A program made the translations under genes and the position numbers. This document shows, one piece after another, positions 51,936-61,144 of a DNA stretch of 63,316 nucleotides. The notes beneath the pieces are model-generated. The model saw only the letters and a list, made by a program, of their open reading frames with translations. It ran no database searches and was not told the DNA's origin. The first letter of the stretch is position 1, and every line of letters starts with the position of its first letter. This stretch comes from Bradyrhizobium sp. (lineage in GTDB: Bacteria > Pseudomonadota > Alphaproteobacteria > Rhizobiales > Xanthobacteraceae): NCBI GenBank assembly GCA_030681365.1, contig JAUXWH010000053.1, forward strand, positions 1 through 63,316, written 5' to 3'.

Positions 51936-52712
51936 CTATCCCAGCATCTGGGTGTCGCCGCACACCGAAATCGCCTGCCCGGAAATCGTCTTGCCGCGCG
52001 GGCTGCACATGAACAGGATCTGGTCGGCGATCTGCTCCGGCGTCACATAGTCCTTGATCGAGGTGTAGGAAAACGCCGTGCGCTCCATCTCGGCGTAGGA
52101 GATCCCGCGCTGCTGCGCCTTGGCCTCCAGCACGCGGCGCTGCCGGTCGCCGGCGACCAGGCCCGGCAGGATCGCATTGACGCGGATATTGTCCGGTCCA
52201 AGCTCGATCGACAGCGATTTGGTGAAGCCGATCACGCCCCATTTCGCCGCCGCATAGGGCGTGCGCATGGCAAAGCCGAGCCGGCCGGCCGCCGAGGAGA
52301 TATTGACGATCGAGGCGTTCTTGCTCTCGCGCAGATGTGGCACCGCGAGCCTGACGCAGTTGAATTGTCCGGTCAGGCAGATTTCCAGGCAGCGGTCCCA
52401 GTCTTCCGGATTCATCTCCTCGACCTTGGCCGTTGGTCCGGCGACGCCGGCATTGTTGACGAGCACGTCGAGGCCACCGAGCTTTGCCACCGCTTCCGCG
52501 AACAGTCTTTGGACCGCGCCGCGGTCGGAAACATCGCACCGGGTCGAGGTAATGGCGGGATCGCTGGCGGCGAGGTCGGACAGCGCGATCTCATCGACAT
52601 CGCAGGTATGAACTTTGGCGCCTTCGCCGACAAAACGCTGCGCAATGGCGCGCCCGATGCCGTTGGCGCCGGCGGTGACCAGCACGCGCAAACCCTTGAG
52701 TTCGAGATCCAT
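51936..52712 (-). CDS. Short-chain dehydrogenase/reductase (SDR)
   Basis: A 258-residue classical SDR. The cofactor loop is TAGANGIGRAIAQRF near 13-27 (TGxxxGxG type), the NNAG motif is VLVNNAGVAGP, and the catalytic Ser, Tyr and Lys are in VNISSAAGRLGF and PYAAAKWG. The Asp at the end of strand 2 (TCDVDE) favours NAD. It follows the GntR regulator by 28 bases on the same strand, so it is likely part of the same regulated unit. Typical substrates are sugar or hydroxy-acid derivatives. Confidence 0.92.
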   Translation of the reverse strand: MDLELKGLRVLVTAGANGIGRAIAQRFVGEGAKVHTCDVDEIALSDLAASDPAITSTRCDVSDRGAVQRLFAEAVAKLGGLDVLVNNAGVAGPTAKVEEMNPEDWDRCLEICLTGQFNCVRLAVPHLRESKNASIVNISSAAGRLGFAMRTPYAAAKWGVIGFTKSLSIELGPDNIRVNAILPGLVAGDRQRRVLEAKAQQRGISYAEMERTAFSYTSIKDYVTPEQIADQILFMCSPRGKTISGQAISVCGDTQMLG

Positions 52713-52740
52713 GATCGCTCCGAGAAGTCGTTGGAAGATG

Positions 52741-53502
52741 TCAGTCGGCAAGTCCGCCGCGCGATAGAATGAAATCCGCCGCACCCTTGATGTCGCCGGC
52801 AATTCCGGCCTGCGCCGCGGCGCCGTCGCCGGCCTCGATCGCCGTGCGCACCGCGGCGTGAAACCGGATCGCGTCGCCCTTCGCCAGCCGGTCGGGATTG
52901 GCGCGCAAATCGAGATTGATCACCGGGCCTGCCTTGAGCCACAGCGCACGGATGATTTCCACCAGGATCGGCGAATGCGCCGCCTCGTAGACGGCGAAAT
53001 GAAAGGTCTTGTTGAGTTCGACCGCGCGCGGCAGGTCAGGCGCGCGCGCCTCGCTCTCCAGCCGCATCGCTTGTTCGGCGCGGGCGATCGACGCCAGGTC
53101 GTTGCCGTCACGGTGCGCGGCTGCCTGCGCCGCCGCGTGGCCTTCGATGGCGATCCGCACCTTGGTCAGGTCGCGAAATTGCGTCGCCGACATCAGGGGC
53201 ACGCGAACCGCGCGGTTCGGCGTCACCTCGAGCGCCCTGTCGGCAACCAGCCGCGACACCGCCTCGCGCACCGGCATGATGGAGACGCCGAGCACGTCAG
53301 CCGCGGCGCGCAGCGATAGTTTTTCGCCCGGCGCAAGCCGGCCGGACATCAGCAGGTCGGCCAGTCTGGCGTAAGCGCGCTCGCCCAGCGTCTGACGGTC
53401 AAGCGGTTCCACCAGATTGAGCGCGGCGGGCAAGTTCAATTTGGGTTCCCCATGCGTCCGGGATGTTCGAGGGGGACTCGACAACGGCCCGGACTTTTGC
53501 AA
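52741..53502 (-). CDS. GntR family transcriptional regulator (FadR/FCD subgroup)
   Basis: A regulator of about 253 residues. A winged helix-turn-helix occupies about 35-100 (LGERAYARLADLLMSGRLAPGEKLSLRAAADVLGVSIMPVREAVSRLVADRALE). The FCD effector domain follows (LTKVRIAIEGHAAAQAAAH, NKTFHFAVYEAAHSPILVEIIRALW). FCD domains often bind a metal and an organic acid. The start is uncertain, with TTG at 53502 the longest option. A 12-bp palindrome lies just upstream at 53509-53520, between this gene and the divergent substrate-binding protein gene, and is a plausible self-operator. Confidence 0.9.
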   Translation of the reverse strand: MQKSGPLSSPPRTSRTHGEPKLNLPAALNLVEPLDRQTLGERAYARLADLLMSGRLAPGEKLSLRAAADVLGVSIMPVREAVSRLVADRALEVTPNRAVRVPLMSATQFRDLTKVRIAIEGHAAAQAAAHRDGNDLASIARAEQAMRLESEARAPDLPRAVELNKTFHFAVYEAAHSPILVEIIRALWLKAGPVINLDLRANPDRLAKGDAIRFHAAVRTAIEAGDGAAAQAGIAGDIKGAADFILSRGGLAD

Positions 53503-53508
53503 CTCTAA

Positions 53509-53520
53509 CTGTGATCACAG
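53509..53520. promoter_or_regulatory. Palindromic operator candidate for the GntR regulator
   Basis: CTGTGATCACAG is a perfect 12-bp palindrome lying six bases upstream of the GntR start and 104 bases upstream of the divergent substrate-binding gene. FadR-type GntR proteins bind short palindromes in such places. Flanking bases are only partly symmetrical. Confidence 0.45.
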
Positions 53521-53624
53521 ATCACGGCAAGCGACACCTAGCCGCTTCTCGCGCGAACCGGGCGGTGTTTGCCAAACAAGAAACTGCCGCAGCTCATGCG
53601 GCCACACCAGGGAGATGAAGGCTG

Positions 53625-54881
53625 ATGTCCAACAATAATCAATTCACGCGCCGTAGCCTGTTGAAGACCGCCGGTGGCATTGCCCTGGTGTCGGGAATCT
53701 CCGCGCCGGCGATCCTGCGCGCCCAGACCGCCGATGTCATCAAGATCGGCCATCTGACGCCGCGCACCGGCTTTCTCGGACCGCTCGGCGAATATGCCGT
53801 GATGGCCGCCGATCTCGCGGTGGAAGAGATCAATGCCGCAGGCGGCATGATGGGCCGCAAGGTCGAGCTCCTGAAGGAGGATTCGGTCAATCCGCAGACC
53901 GCCTCGACCAAGGCCGAGCGCATGATCGAACGCGACAAGGTCGCCTGCATCATCGGTGAGATCTCCTCCGCCTCGTGCCTGACCATCGCGCAGGTCGCCT
54001 CGCGCACCAAGACCCTGTTCATCAACACCGGCGGCAACTCCGACGCGCTGCGCGGCAAGGATTGCCAGCGCTACATGTTCCACGTCGAGTCGCAGAACTC
54101 GATGTACGTCAAATCCGTCGGCCGCTCGTTCCTGCGCGACGGCCTGGTCAAGGGCAAGAAGTGGTACTCGCTGACGGCCGACTACGCCTTCGGCCATGAC
54201 CTCCTGAAGGTTTCAAAGCGCTTCATGGAAGCCAATGGCGGCAACTTCGCCGGCGACGACCTGGTGCCGACCGACGGCACCGACTTCTCCGCCTATCTGC
54301 TCAAGATCCGCGAGGCCAAGCCCGACCTGGTCGTGATCAATCTCGCCGGCAACCAGACCACCAACTTCCTCAAGCAATATGCGGAATTCGGCCTGACCTT
54401 CCCGGTCGGCGGGTTCGGCTTCGACACCGCGCTGGCCTGGGCGGCCGGCAAGGGCAACTTCGTCGGCACCTGGCCGGTGGTCTGGCATCACCTGCTCGAT
54501 ACACCCGGCAGCAAGGCGTTCGTGGCCGCCTTCACCAAGAAATACAACAAGCCGCCGGAGAACCAGGCGTGGGGCGACTACGTCGCCATCAAGATCGTTG
54601 CGCAGACCATCAATGAGCTGAAATCGGCGGAATCGCCCAAGATCATCGCGCATTTCGAGAAGGGTGCGAAGTTCGATCTGCTGAAGACCCGGCCCGGCTA
54701 TTTCCGCGCTTCGGATCATCAGATGATGCATGAGATGTACGCGGTCACGGCGCTGCCCGCCGACAAGATCAAGAACCAGTGGGACATCTTCGCTTCCAGC
54801 CCGCCGGTGCCCGGCCCCGACGAGGATCTTGAGGTGATCGCCGCCACCAAGGAAGAGAACAGCTGCACGTTCCCGAGCTGA
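53625..54881 (+). CDS. ABC transporter substrate-binding protein, Tat-signal, branched-chain type
   Basis: A 418-residue periplasmic binding protein of the branched-chain amino acid/amide class. The N-terminus has a twin-arginine motif (FTRRSLLKTAGG) and a hydrophobic stretch to ILRAQ, so Tat export is likely. The mature part begins VIKIGHLTPRTGFLGPLGEY, with family segments AADLAVEEINAAGGMMGRKVELL and DFSAYLLKIREAKPDLVVINL. GGGAG lies upstream of the ATG. It diverges from a GntR regulator and an SDR enzyme, which suggests one catabolic unit for an organic acid or sugar acid. No permease or ATPase genes follow it; a repeat-rich stretch begins at once. Confidence 0.9.
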   Translation: MSNNNQFTRRSLLKTAGGIALVSGISAPAILRAQTADVIKIGHLTPRTGFLGPLGEYAVMAADLAVEEINAAGGMMGRKVELLKEDSVNPQTASTKAERMIERDKVACIIGEISSASCLTIAQVASRTKTLFINTGGNSDALRGKDCQRYMFHVESQNSMYVKSVGRSFLRDGLVKGKKWYSLTADYAFGHDLLKVSKRFMEANGGNFAGDDLVPTDGTDFSAYLLKIREAKPDLVVINLAGNQTTNFLKQYAEFGLTFPVGGFGFDTALAWAAGKGNFVGTWPVVWHHLLDTPGSKAFVAAFTKKYNKPPENQAWGDYVAIKIVAQTINELKSAESPKIIAHFEKGAKFDLLKTRPGYFRASDHQMMHEMYAVTALPADKIKNQWDIFASSPPVPGPDEDLEVIAATKEENSCTFPS

Positions 54882-54904
54882 GTAAAGAGAAGCGACGCGC
54901 AATC

Positions 54905-55072
54905 ACCCTCCCCTGGAGGGGGAGGGTCGGCTCGCATCGCAAGATGCGAGACGGGGTGGGGTGACAGTCTCTCAGCTTGGGCACTGTTGCGAAACGATAG
55001 ACTGTCACCCCACCCCGCCGCTCCTTTCAGTCGCGTCGACCCACCCCCTCCAGGGACCCTCCAGGGGAGGGT
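54905..55072. repeat. 168-bp compound palindromic element
   Basis: Perfect 16-bp terminal inverted repeats lie at 54905-54920 and 55057-55072 (ACCCTCCCCTGGAGGG). Inside are CTCGCATC-GCAA-GATGCGAG and a perfect 19-bp inverted pair at 54952-54970 and 54999-55017. It starts 23 bases after the substrate-binding protein stop. The layout matches the elements at 8982 and 16791. Confidence 0.88.
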
Positions 55073-55139
55073 AAGAAATCGCGTGCTTCGAATTTCAAAC
55101 ACCGCGCGGATACACGTCCGCATTCTCGCGGCGCGATTG

Positions 55140-55735
55140 CGCCCGAGGCTTGCATCAGTTTCACCCTTCTTGAGAAAGAAGGGCGCGGGGAAAGCCGGGC
55201 GCCGATTGCACCCGCGGTCGTGCACAAAAAGCGCACGAGTAGACCACAGGGCAACCGGATCATCCGGCTTTCCCCGCACGATGGGTTACGGCTTATACGT
55301 GATCACCCTGGTGACCGGGCTTTCTTGCCACCATCGCCCTGCGGATTGACGATGCGCCCGAACCCGGTTGGGCCGGAGGCATCTCCGCAAAACTTGACGC
55401 CAGCGTCGGGGCGTCAGGCCTGCACGACTTCGCCGTCCGCGCCTGTCTCGCCAAAATTCTCGCCGGACCTCGTCCCTATCCGGCCAGTTTCGTCGAAGGC
55501 AGTTTTAAGCGCCGTTCGTTCGCGTGCTGGATAATCGCTCACGGAGATCAATCCGCCCTGCGATCCCTTGCGCGCCCGACGCTGTCGCGTCCATCGCATC
55601 CCACCGCGCGTTCGTGACGTGCGCAACGCCCCTTGTCGGGCGGGACGGGCGACTCTCTAAAGGTGATTTGCCCGACGTGTTAAGCGAAATATTTTCAATT
55701 CGGGGGCTTGACATGACTTCTGATAAACCGAAGTG
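55140..55735. repeat. Possible long non-coding repeat or decayed element
   Basis: I see no gene I can support in this stretch. A perfect 14-bp inverted repeat (GCGGGGAAAGCCGG at 55185-55198 and its complement at 55264-55277) brackets its first part. TGATTTGCCCG occurs twice near its right end (55661 and 55733). The sequence resembles, from memory, long repeats seen in Bradyrhizobium and Rhodopseudomonas genomes. It marks the left edge of the lower-GC block. Confidence 0.45.
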
Positions 55736-55947
55736 ATTTGCCCGTCGAGTGGATCACGAATAAAGAAGAATACCTTCGGCTCCACTGCGCCTGGGTGAGC
55801 GGTCGAGCTCCGCTAAGGCCATGAATATCTGGCTGTTTCTGTCAGTCACGCAATCATATGGCGCAGCAGTCTGAAGAGAGTAGCACCCTATTCTTCACGC
55901 AACTTTACGTTTATGATGAAGTCCCTGACCCAAGAAGGTTTCTGAAG

Positions 55948-57000
55948 ATGAATTTCCGCTTAGGAGTATTACTTTTTCTGATGCTCGGATCGACACACGC
56001 CGTTGCGGCGGACATGTGTGACCCCCTCAAACCGAACCCAGCTCGCAACATTTCGCAAGAAATCAAAGGCAAAATTGACGCCAAAGTGGATGGATTCGCA
56101 AAGCGCCTTATTATGATAGGCGGCAATATCGACGGAACGGTCCGTGACGTATCGAATGACGTACTCAAGGATTATCCGAACGCAGACAAATTATACGTTT
56201 GGGACCGGGTCCTCTATATCTTCTGTATTCAGATATCCGGCTCTCGTCTGAGTGATTCCGAAAAATTCGATGAGCTACGAAAACTGATTGGCCTCGTTGG
56301 CAAACCGGTAACAATGCGACCTTGCGCCCCAGGACAGATTGTCAGGGCGCTGGGAGATACGTTTCATTTGCGCGTCCTTGCAGTCAACGACGGTGAAATG
56401 ATTCAGTCGATAATGCGAAAGGTCCGCGAAAGTGGATCCGGAAACTACGGTCAAGACATCCTCAAAGCCGTCAAAGCCGGAAATGTGCAACGGATGTCCG
56501 GTACAGCCGGCCTTCAAATTCGTATACGGGGGATCAGCACCGATCAAGTTCCTAGCCACGTACCGTATCTGGTAGCCAAAGACGTCTGCCAAAGAATGGT
56601 ATCCGCTGAGCGCATGGCCGACGGAGTCGTAATTCTTTCGATCGCAATTACAGGCGATCAACATCTGGCGGAGGCCGCGGTGGTGCTGCCCCGACGCATT
56701 TTTGAGACGTCCCCGACAGCACAGGTGTGTATCGAGCCGAGCTTCCCTTTGGCTAATGCTACAGAGGCACGCCAAAACATGTATTGCGATATTCCAGGCC
56801 GAACTGGGCTTTATGAAACTGTCCTAAAAGGTGGCTCGCAGAGGACATACATCCTCACACGCCGAACAAGCTACCTTTTACGCACCACCACTCAAAAGGT
56901 CACATCATCCACCTCGAACGAGTCAGGAGCGGGAATCGAGAGCGCCGTGGCCTGGACAGCACCCGCCAGAACGGAGAGCCGTTGCGTAGCCGTCTCGTGA
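55948..57000 (+). CDS. Secreted protein of unknown function in a lower-GC block
   Basis: A 350-residue protein with a signal peptide (MNFRLGVLLFLMLGSTHAVAAD). An in-frame ATG at 55858 lies further upstream but adds residues unlike a signal, so 55948 is preferred. The mature part has several Cys (DMCDPLKP, IFCIQ, MRPCAPG, KDVCQRM, VCIEPS, MYCDIPG), which suggests disulfides in the periplasm. I recognise no domain. Base use is markedly less GC-rich than neighbours: 56101-56160 is 50% G+C by count. Its last 109 bases overlap the 3' end of the opposite-strand TPR gene, an unusual arrangement. Transfer from another genome is likely. Confidence 0.7.
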   Translation: MNFRLGVLLFLMLGSTHAVAADMCDPLKPNPARNISQEIKGKIDAKVDGFAKRLIMIGGNIDGTVRDVSNDVLKDYPNADKLYVWDRVLYIFCIQISGSRLSDSEKFDELRKLIGLVGKPVTMRPCAPGQIVRALGDTFHLRVLAVNDGEMIQSIMRKVRESGSGNYGQDILKAVKAGNVQRMSGTAGLQIRIRGISTDQVPSHVPYLVAKDVCQRMVSAERMADGVVILSIAITGDQHLAEAAVVLPRRIFETSPTAQVCIEPSFPLANATEARQNMYCDIPGRTGLYETVLKGGSQRTYILTRRTSYLLRTTTQKVTSSTSNESGAGIESAVAWTAPARTESRCVAVS

Positions 57001-58628
57001 GCCCAGTTACTCGCGCCACACTTCAGGGGCAAGCCTAAAGCCGTGTTGAACTCAAGCTTTGCACGGCTCTTGTCGCCCCGTCTTTCATACACCAATCCCC
57101 TTCCCGTTATGGATTGCGCTAACTTCGCATCGAGCTGAAGCGCTTTTTCGAACTGGACTAACGCCAAGTCGTTGTCGCCCTTTTGCAGCCAGATATATCC
57201 ACGATAATGATGAGCTAAGGCCGAATTCGGTTCAAGCTGAACTCCCTTTGCCATTTCCGCCATGGCACGGTCCAAATCCCCCTTCTTTGCATAAGCCAAC
57301 CCTCTGCTGAGGTAGCCACCGGCTCGGCCTGGATCAATGTCGATCGCGCGACTAAACTGAGCGATGGCGCGGTCGAAGTCACCTTTTTTCGCGTAGACAA
57401 CGCCAAGATTTGCGTGGGCGAGCGCCATTTTGGAATCCAGCCGAAGCGCACGATTGAGATCCTCATTCGCGCGGTCCAGATCGCTCTTGCTGCCATATGC
57501 TATCCCCCGATAAGCAAATGCCAGCGCCTGAGTGGGATCTATTTGGATCGATCGATTGAGATCTGTTATTGCCTGCTCAAGATTGCATTGCTTCCATTGG
57601 ACCTGTCCGCGCACGCGAAAGGCAATTGCCGACCTGGGATCTATCGTTATCGCAGCATTTGCGTCTGAGAACGCCTGCCGAAGATTATCCTTGTTGAGGT
57701 GGGCAATGGCGCGATTGCTCAACGCTGAGGCATTTCGAGGATTGAGACGCACCGCTTCGTCAAAATCTTGCAGCGCAAGGTCCGTTTCTCTCTTCCTGCC
57801 GTAGGCAATGCCTCGGGCATTGTGAGCAGCGGCAGATTTTGTATCGATTCTCAAAGCTTCATTAGCATCGAGAATTGCGCGGTCGTTTTCTCCCTTGTTG
57901 CTAAGGCTCATCGCGCGGCCCGCGAGTGCGCCCGCGCTTCGAGGATCAATCCTTATTGCTTCTGAAAAATCGACAAGAGCTCGATTGTGATCGCCTTTCC
58001 TTCCATAGGCCATGCCTCGCGCGGAATATGCCGACGCGAGGTTCGGGTCCAGACGTATGGCTTGGGATGCGTCGGCAATCGCTTGATCCGTATTTCCAAT
58101 ATTGGCATTGGCAGTTGATCGGTTGCTATACGATCTCGCGTCGTTTGGATCGAGCCTTAGCGCCTCGGTGAGATCGCTCACCGCACGGCTGTTTTCGCCC
58201 TTCCTGCCGTACGAAGTTCCGCGGGTACGGTATGCAACAGCGAGGTTCGGATTCCGGCGGATAGCTTCACTTGCGTCGGAGATCGAATGATCCAGCTCGC
58301 CCTTGGCGGCGTGGGCGATAGCACGATTGCTATATCCACCCGGATTCTCCGGGCTTAGCCGTATTGCCTCAGAGAAGTCGGCAATTGCTCGATCGTGATT
58401 GCCTTGCTTTCCGAAGGCGATACCACGGTTAAAATAGGTGAGCGCCAGATTTCGTCCGCTTGCCTGGCCGGATCGGAGAATCCATGAGCAAGCTTCGATT
58501 TTTTCCGCGAGTCCTGAGCCGGAATCGGCGCACCGGGCATACGCCGGCGGAAGTTGAGCAAATGCTGGCGACGCAGATACCATCAGCAACGTAGCGAGCA
58601 TGGCAAAGCTATGGGGACGGAGATGCAT
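56892..58628 (-). CDS. Exported TPR-repeat protein
   Basis: A 578-residue protein with a signal peptide ending at PAFAQ. It is then almost wholly built of about fourteen 34-residue TPR units (for example AYSARGMAYGRKGDHNRALVDFSEAIRIDP). RGxAYGxKG and DxxEAIRLDP recur. TPRs form superhelices that bind peptides, so a periplasmic or extracellular scaffold is likely. The start at 58628 (MHLRPHSFAM) precedes the signal. Codon use is less GC-rich than that of the neighbours, like the convergent partner gene, with which it shares 109 bases at the 3' end. No catalytic domain is present. Confidence 0.86.
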   Translation of the reverse strand: MHLRPHSFAMLATLLMVSASPAFAQLPPAYARCADSGSGLAEKIEACSWILRSGQASGRNLALTYFNRGIAFGKQGNHDRAIADFSEAIRLSPENPGGYSNRAIAHAAKGELDHSISDASEAIRRNPNLAVAYRTRGTSYGRKGENSRAVSDLTEALRLDPNDARSYSNRSTANANIGNTDQAIADASQAIRLDPNLASAYSARGMAYGRKGDHNRALVDFSEAIRIDPRSAGALAGRAMSLSNKGENDRAILDANEALRIDTKSAAAHNARGIAYGRKRETDLALQDFDEAVRLNPRNASALSNRAIAHLNKDNLRQAFSDANAAITIDPRSAIAFRVRGQVQWKQCNLEQAITDLNRSIQIDPTQALAFAYRGIAYGSKSDLDRANEDLNRALRLDSKMALAHANLGVVYAKKGDFDRAIAQFSRAIDIDPGRAGGYLSRGLAYAKKGDLDRAMAEMAKGVQLEPNSALAHHYRGYIWLQKGDNDLALVQFEKALQLDAKLAQSITGRGLVYERRGDKSRAKLEFNTALGLPLKCGASNWAHETATQRLSVLAGAVQATALSIPAPDSFEVDDVTF

Positions 58629-58794
58629 GCACGCCGCCTCAGCACCGCATGTTATAGAATCTGGCGCACAGTAGCGCCGATAGTAACAATCAGCCGCAGG
58701 TTGCAACGCATTGTCAAGCTGAATCTGGCCGGGGCTATGGCGGACAAGCTATCGCAGGATCAGAGAATCCTCAGCGAAACCTTGTGCTGCGGTT

Positions 58795-59469
58795 TTACGC
58801 TCCCACCAGCGTCTTGCCCGGCAGCACCGCCTGCACCACCAGGCCGCGGGCGCGGGCGTCCATCACGCCGACGGCGCGCAGCGCCAGCAGTGTCACGGTC
58901 TGGACGGCGTCGCGCAGCCTGGCGGCGTCTTCCATGTTGTCGGGCGCCAGCGGCCCGACCAGCGATTCATGCAGCGCGCCGAGCAGCGCACTGGCGGCGA
59001 GCGCGGTGTCCTGCGCCGGCAGATGCCCGGCGCGAACCGCGGCGTCGATCCGCCCCGCTAGTTCGCCGGCGATCTCGCGGCGGCTGGCCAGCCTCGACGC
59101 GGTGACGTCGACATCGACCGGTTCGGCCAGAATGCCCCAGGCGAGCTTGCGCTGCGACAGCACATGCACCGCCACCGTGGTGACGGCGGCCGCCAGCGCC
59201 GACGACGGCCCGGGAGCCGCATCCGCCGCGCGGCGGATCGCCGCCAGTTCGTCCCGCGAGACATCGGCGATCAGTTCGGAAATCAGATCGGCCTTGGAGG
59301 GGAAATAGCGATAGACGGTGCCGGCGGCGACATTGGCGCGGATCGCCACGGGCGCGATCTGCACCGCGGCCATGCCGCCCTCGGCGGCGGCATCCCGCGC
59401 CGCCGCCAGAATGGCGCTGCGCCGCGCCGCCAGCCGCTTCACCACCTGATGGGTTCGCCGATAGACCAT
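58795..59469 (-). CDS. TetR/AcrR family transcriptional regulator
   Basis: A 224-residue repressor-type protein. Residues 14-65 hold the TetR helix-turn-helix (AILAAARDAAAEGGMAAVQIAPVAIRANVAAGTVYRYFPSKADLI). The rest is a helical ligand domain (ELAGRIDAAVRAGHLPAQDTALAASALLGALHESLVGP). GTVYRYFPSK is the recognition-helix signature. Gene order gives no clear target: the neighbours are a TPR gene and two glycosyltransferase-like genes on the same strand, with space between. Confidence 0.92.
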   Translation of the reverse strand: MVYRRTHQVVKRLAARRSAILAAARDAAAEGGMAAVQIAPVAIRANVAAGTVYRYFPSKADLISELIADVSRDELAAIRRAADAAPGPSSALAAAVTTVAVHVLSQRKLAWGILAEPVDVDVTASRLASRREIAGELAGRIDAAVRAGHLPAQDTALAASALLGALHESLVGPLAPDNMEDAARLRDAVQTVTLLALRAVGVMDARARGLVVQAVLPGKTLVGA

Positions 59470-59583
59470 GGCGCGCTTCCCGTCCCCGGCACGCCATTCC
59501 GGCCGAACCGGGCCCGGTCCAGAAAGCGTGCGCCTTCAGTTGTTTGAGCGATTGTGTGCAAATCGCTTTGAAGAACTGAACAC

Positions 59584-61119
59584 TTATTCAGGCTGGCTGA
59601 CAAGAGGAGGTTTGGCTCGGATCTCGATATCGTTGACGGTTGCCACCAGACGATAATCGCCGAGCAGGTTCGCCACGTCAGGATTTTCCCTGAGCCACAG
59701 GCTCCAGTCGTCCGAAAAATTATCTACCAGAACCACCGTGGGCGCGTTCCTGGCGATATCCTCGATCAGCATGGCGCGCTCTCGTGCCGCATGTTGATCC
59801 AGCGCCGCATTCTGACGGGCGCTGAGCCCCGGCTTGCTCCGCATGCTTCGAAGATATGCCGCCACCCACAAGCCTTGCTGCCTCGATACCCACGTCCCTT
59901 CGAGGGCGCGCGTGAGGGGGATGCCGAGCCCCGGCTCGGCGGTGATGGCCAGAATTTTCGGATGCGGGCCGAGACGCGCGACCGCCGTCCACAACGGCCG
60001 GGCGTCAAACGCCTTGTCGAACGACCAGTTGAACCAGAGAACCGATTGAACGAAGGCAATCACCAGGGTCGCTGCCGCAAACGTCCCCAGCGCCCGATCG
60101 AAGGGTCTGCGCATGACGAGCGCGTAGCCCAGCCCCAGCATAGCGAAAGCGATCATCGGATAGGAATGATACGGCCAGCCTTTTCGCTGCAGCAGGAAAG
60201 CTACCGCAAATCCAAACGAGGTCGCCAGCAGCAAGAGCAGCGTTCCGTCGATCCGACCGGTTCGCTTCAGGACAAGGGCTGAAAACACCAAGGCGGCCCA
60301 GATCGGTATCGCGGGCGCGCTGATCATCTCCAGGGCAGAAGACCCGACCATGATGTAGACATCCCGCAGCAGCGGCGCGATCACCGAAAGGAACTCGGGA
60401 TAGAACGCGATGATGCCAAGTGCATAGGCGCCCACGATGGCGGCAGCGACGAAATTTTCCGGCCCAAGCAGGATACGCCATGACCGCGCATGAATGGACA
60501 AGGCCGCAAGGCCGCAGACAATGCCGATGGCGAAATGGGGCTTGAACGACAGCGCGAGTCCCGCCCCGATCCCCGCGGCCATGACGGCCGGCCACAGCGG
60601 GGTAAGGCCCTTCATCCTGACGGCATAGAGCGCCAGCGCCGGCAGCAGTTCCACCACCGCAATATGTTCGCGTTGCCCGAACACCTTGGTCGGAAGCACC
60701 GCCAGGATGACGAAGGCCAGCCAGGCGAGCAGCCAGCCTGATAAACCGTTCGGCAGCGGGAAATCCCTCAGGATCCACGCGGCAATTCCGAGCGAAGCAA
60801 AAATCGCGACAAAGACCAGACCGTCGGTGACCATCTCCGCGGGCATCCCGATCGCTCGGGCAATGACGACGCCGGGGGTGTAGATCAGAACCGCCATCGG
60901 CGGGTTGGTTTCGATGACGTCGACGTAAAGACGCTGACCGTCCAAGACCCGTTCGGCCACCGTCAGCAGCCAGCTGACATCGGTGTTGGCGGGAAGCAGA
61001 TGGCGGAGAGCGACCGCGACGACGAACAGCACGGCGAGGACCAGCCATGGCGCCAGTCTCACGGCAACAACCGCCAGCGGCTTCGGAGACCAGCGCTCGG
61101 CGTCGACATCCATGGCCAT
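59584..61119 (-). CDS. Polytopic membrane protein of the GT-C glycosyltransferase type
   Basis: A 511-residue protein with about ten to twelve hydrophobic helices and a C-terminal soluble part (about 385-511). NTDVSWLLTVAERVLDGQRLYVDVIETNPPMAVLIYTPGVVIA near residues 45-88 is the first periplasmic loop; the acidic residues there (TD, IETNPP) fit the catalytic loop of GT-C enzymes that use lipid-linked sugars. QREHIAVVELLPALALYA is a mid-protein segment. The donor and acceptor are unknown. It follows the next GT-C-like gene by 25 bases on the same strand, so they are probably one operon for surface glycan or lipid modification. Confidence 0.82.
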   Translation of the reverse strand: MAMDVDAERWSPKPLAVVAVRLAPWLVLAVLFVVAVALRHLLPANTDVSWLLTVAERVLDGQRLYVDVIETNPPMAVLIYTPGVVIARAIGMPAEMVTDGLVFVAIFASLGIAAWILRDFPLPNGLSGWLLAWLAFVILAVLPTKVFGQREHIAVVELLPALALYAVRMKGLTPLWPAVMAAGIGAGLALSFKPHFAIGIVCGLAALSIHARSWRILLGPENFVAAAIVGAYALGIIAFYPEFLSVIAPLLRDVYIMVGSSALEMISAPAIPIWAALVFSALVLKRTGRIDGTLLLLLATSFGFAVAFLLQRKGWPYHSYPMIAFAMLGLGYALVMRRPFDRALGTFAAATLVIAFVQSVLWFNWSFDKAFDARPLWTAVARLGPHPKILAITAEPGLGIPLTRALEGTWVSRQQGLWVAAYLRSMRSKPGLSARQNAALDQHAARERAMLIEDIARNAPTVVLVDNFSDDWSLWLRENPDVANLLGDYRLVATVNDIEIRAKPPLVSQPE

Positions 61120-61144
61120 GACGGCGCCCGCCCCTTTGGCAACG

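Noticed and set aside
53509..53520. CTGTGATCACAG as a CRP site
   Set aside because: The TGTGA and TCACA halves overlap with no six-base spacer, so it fits a GntR-type palindrome better.
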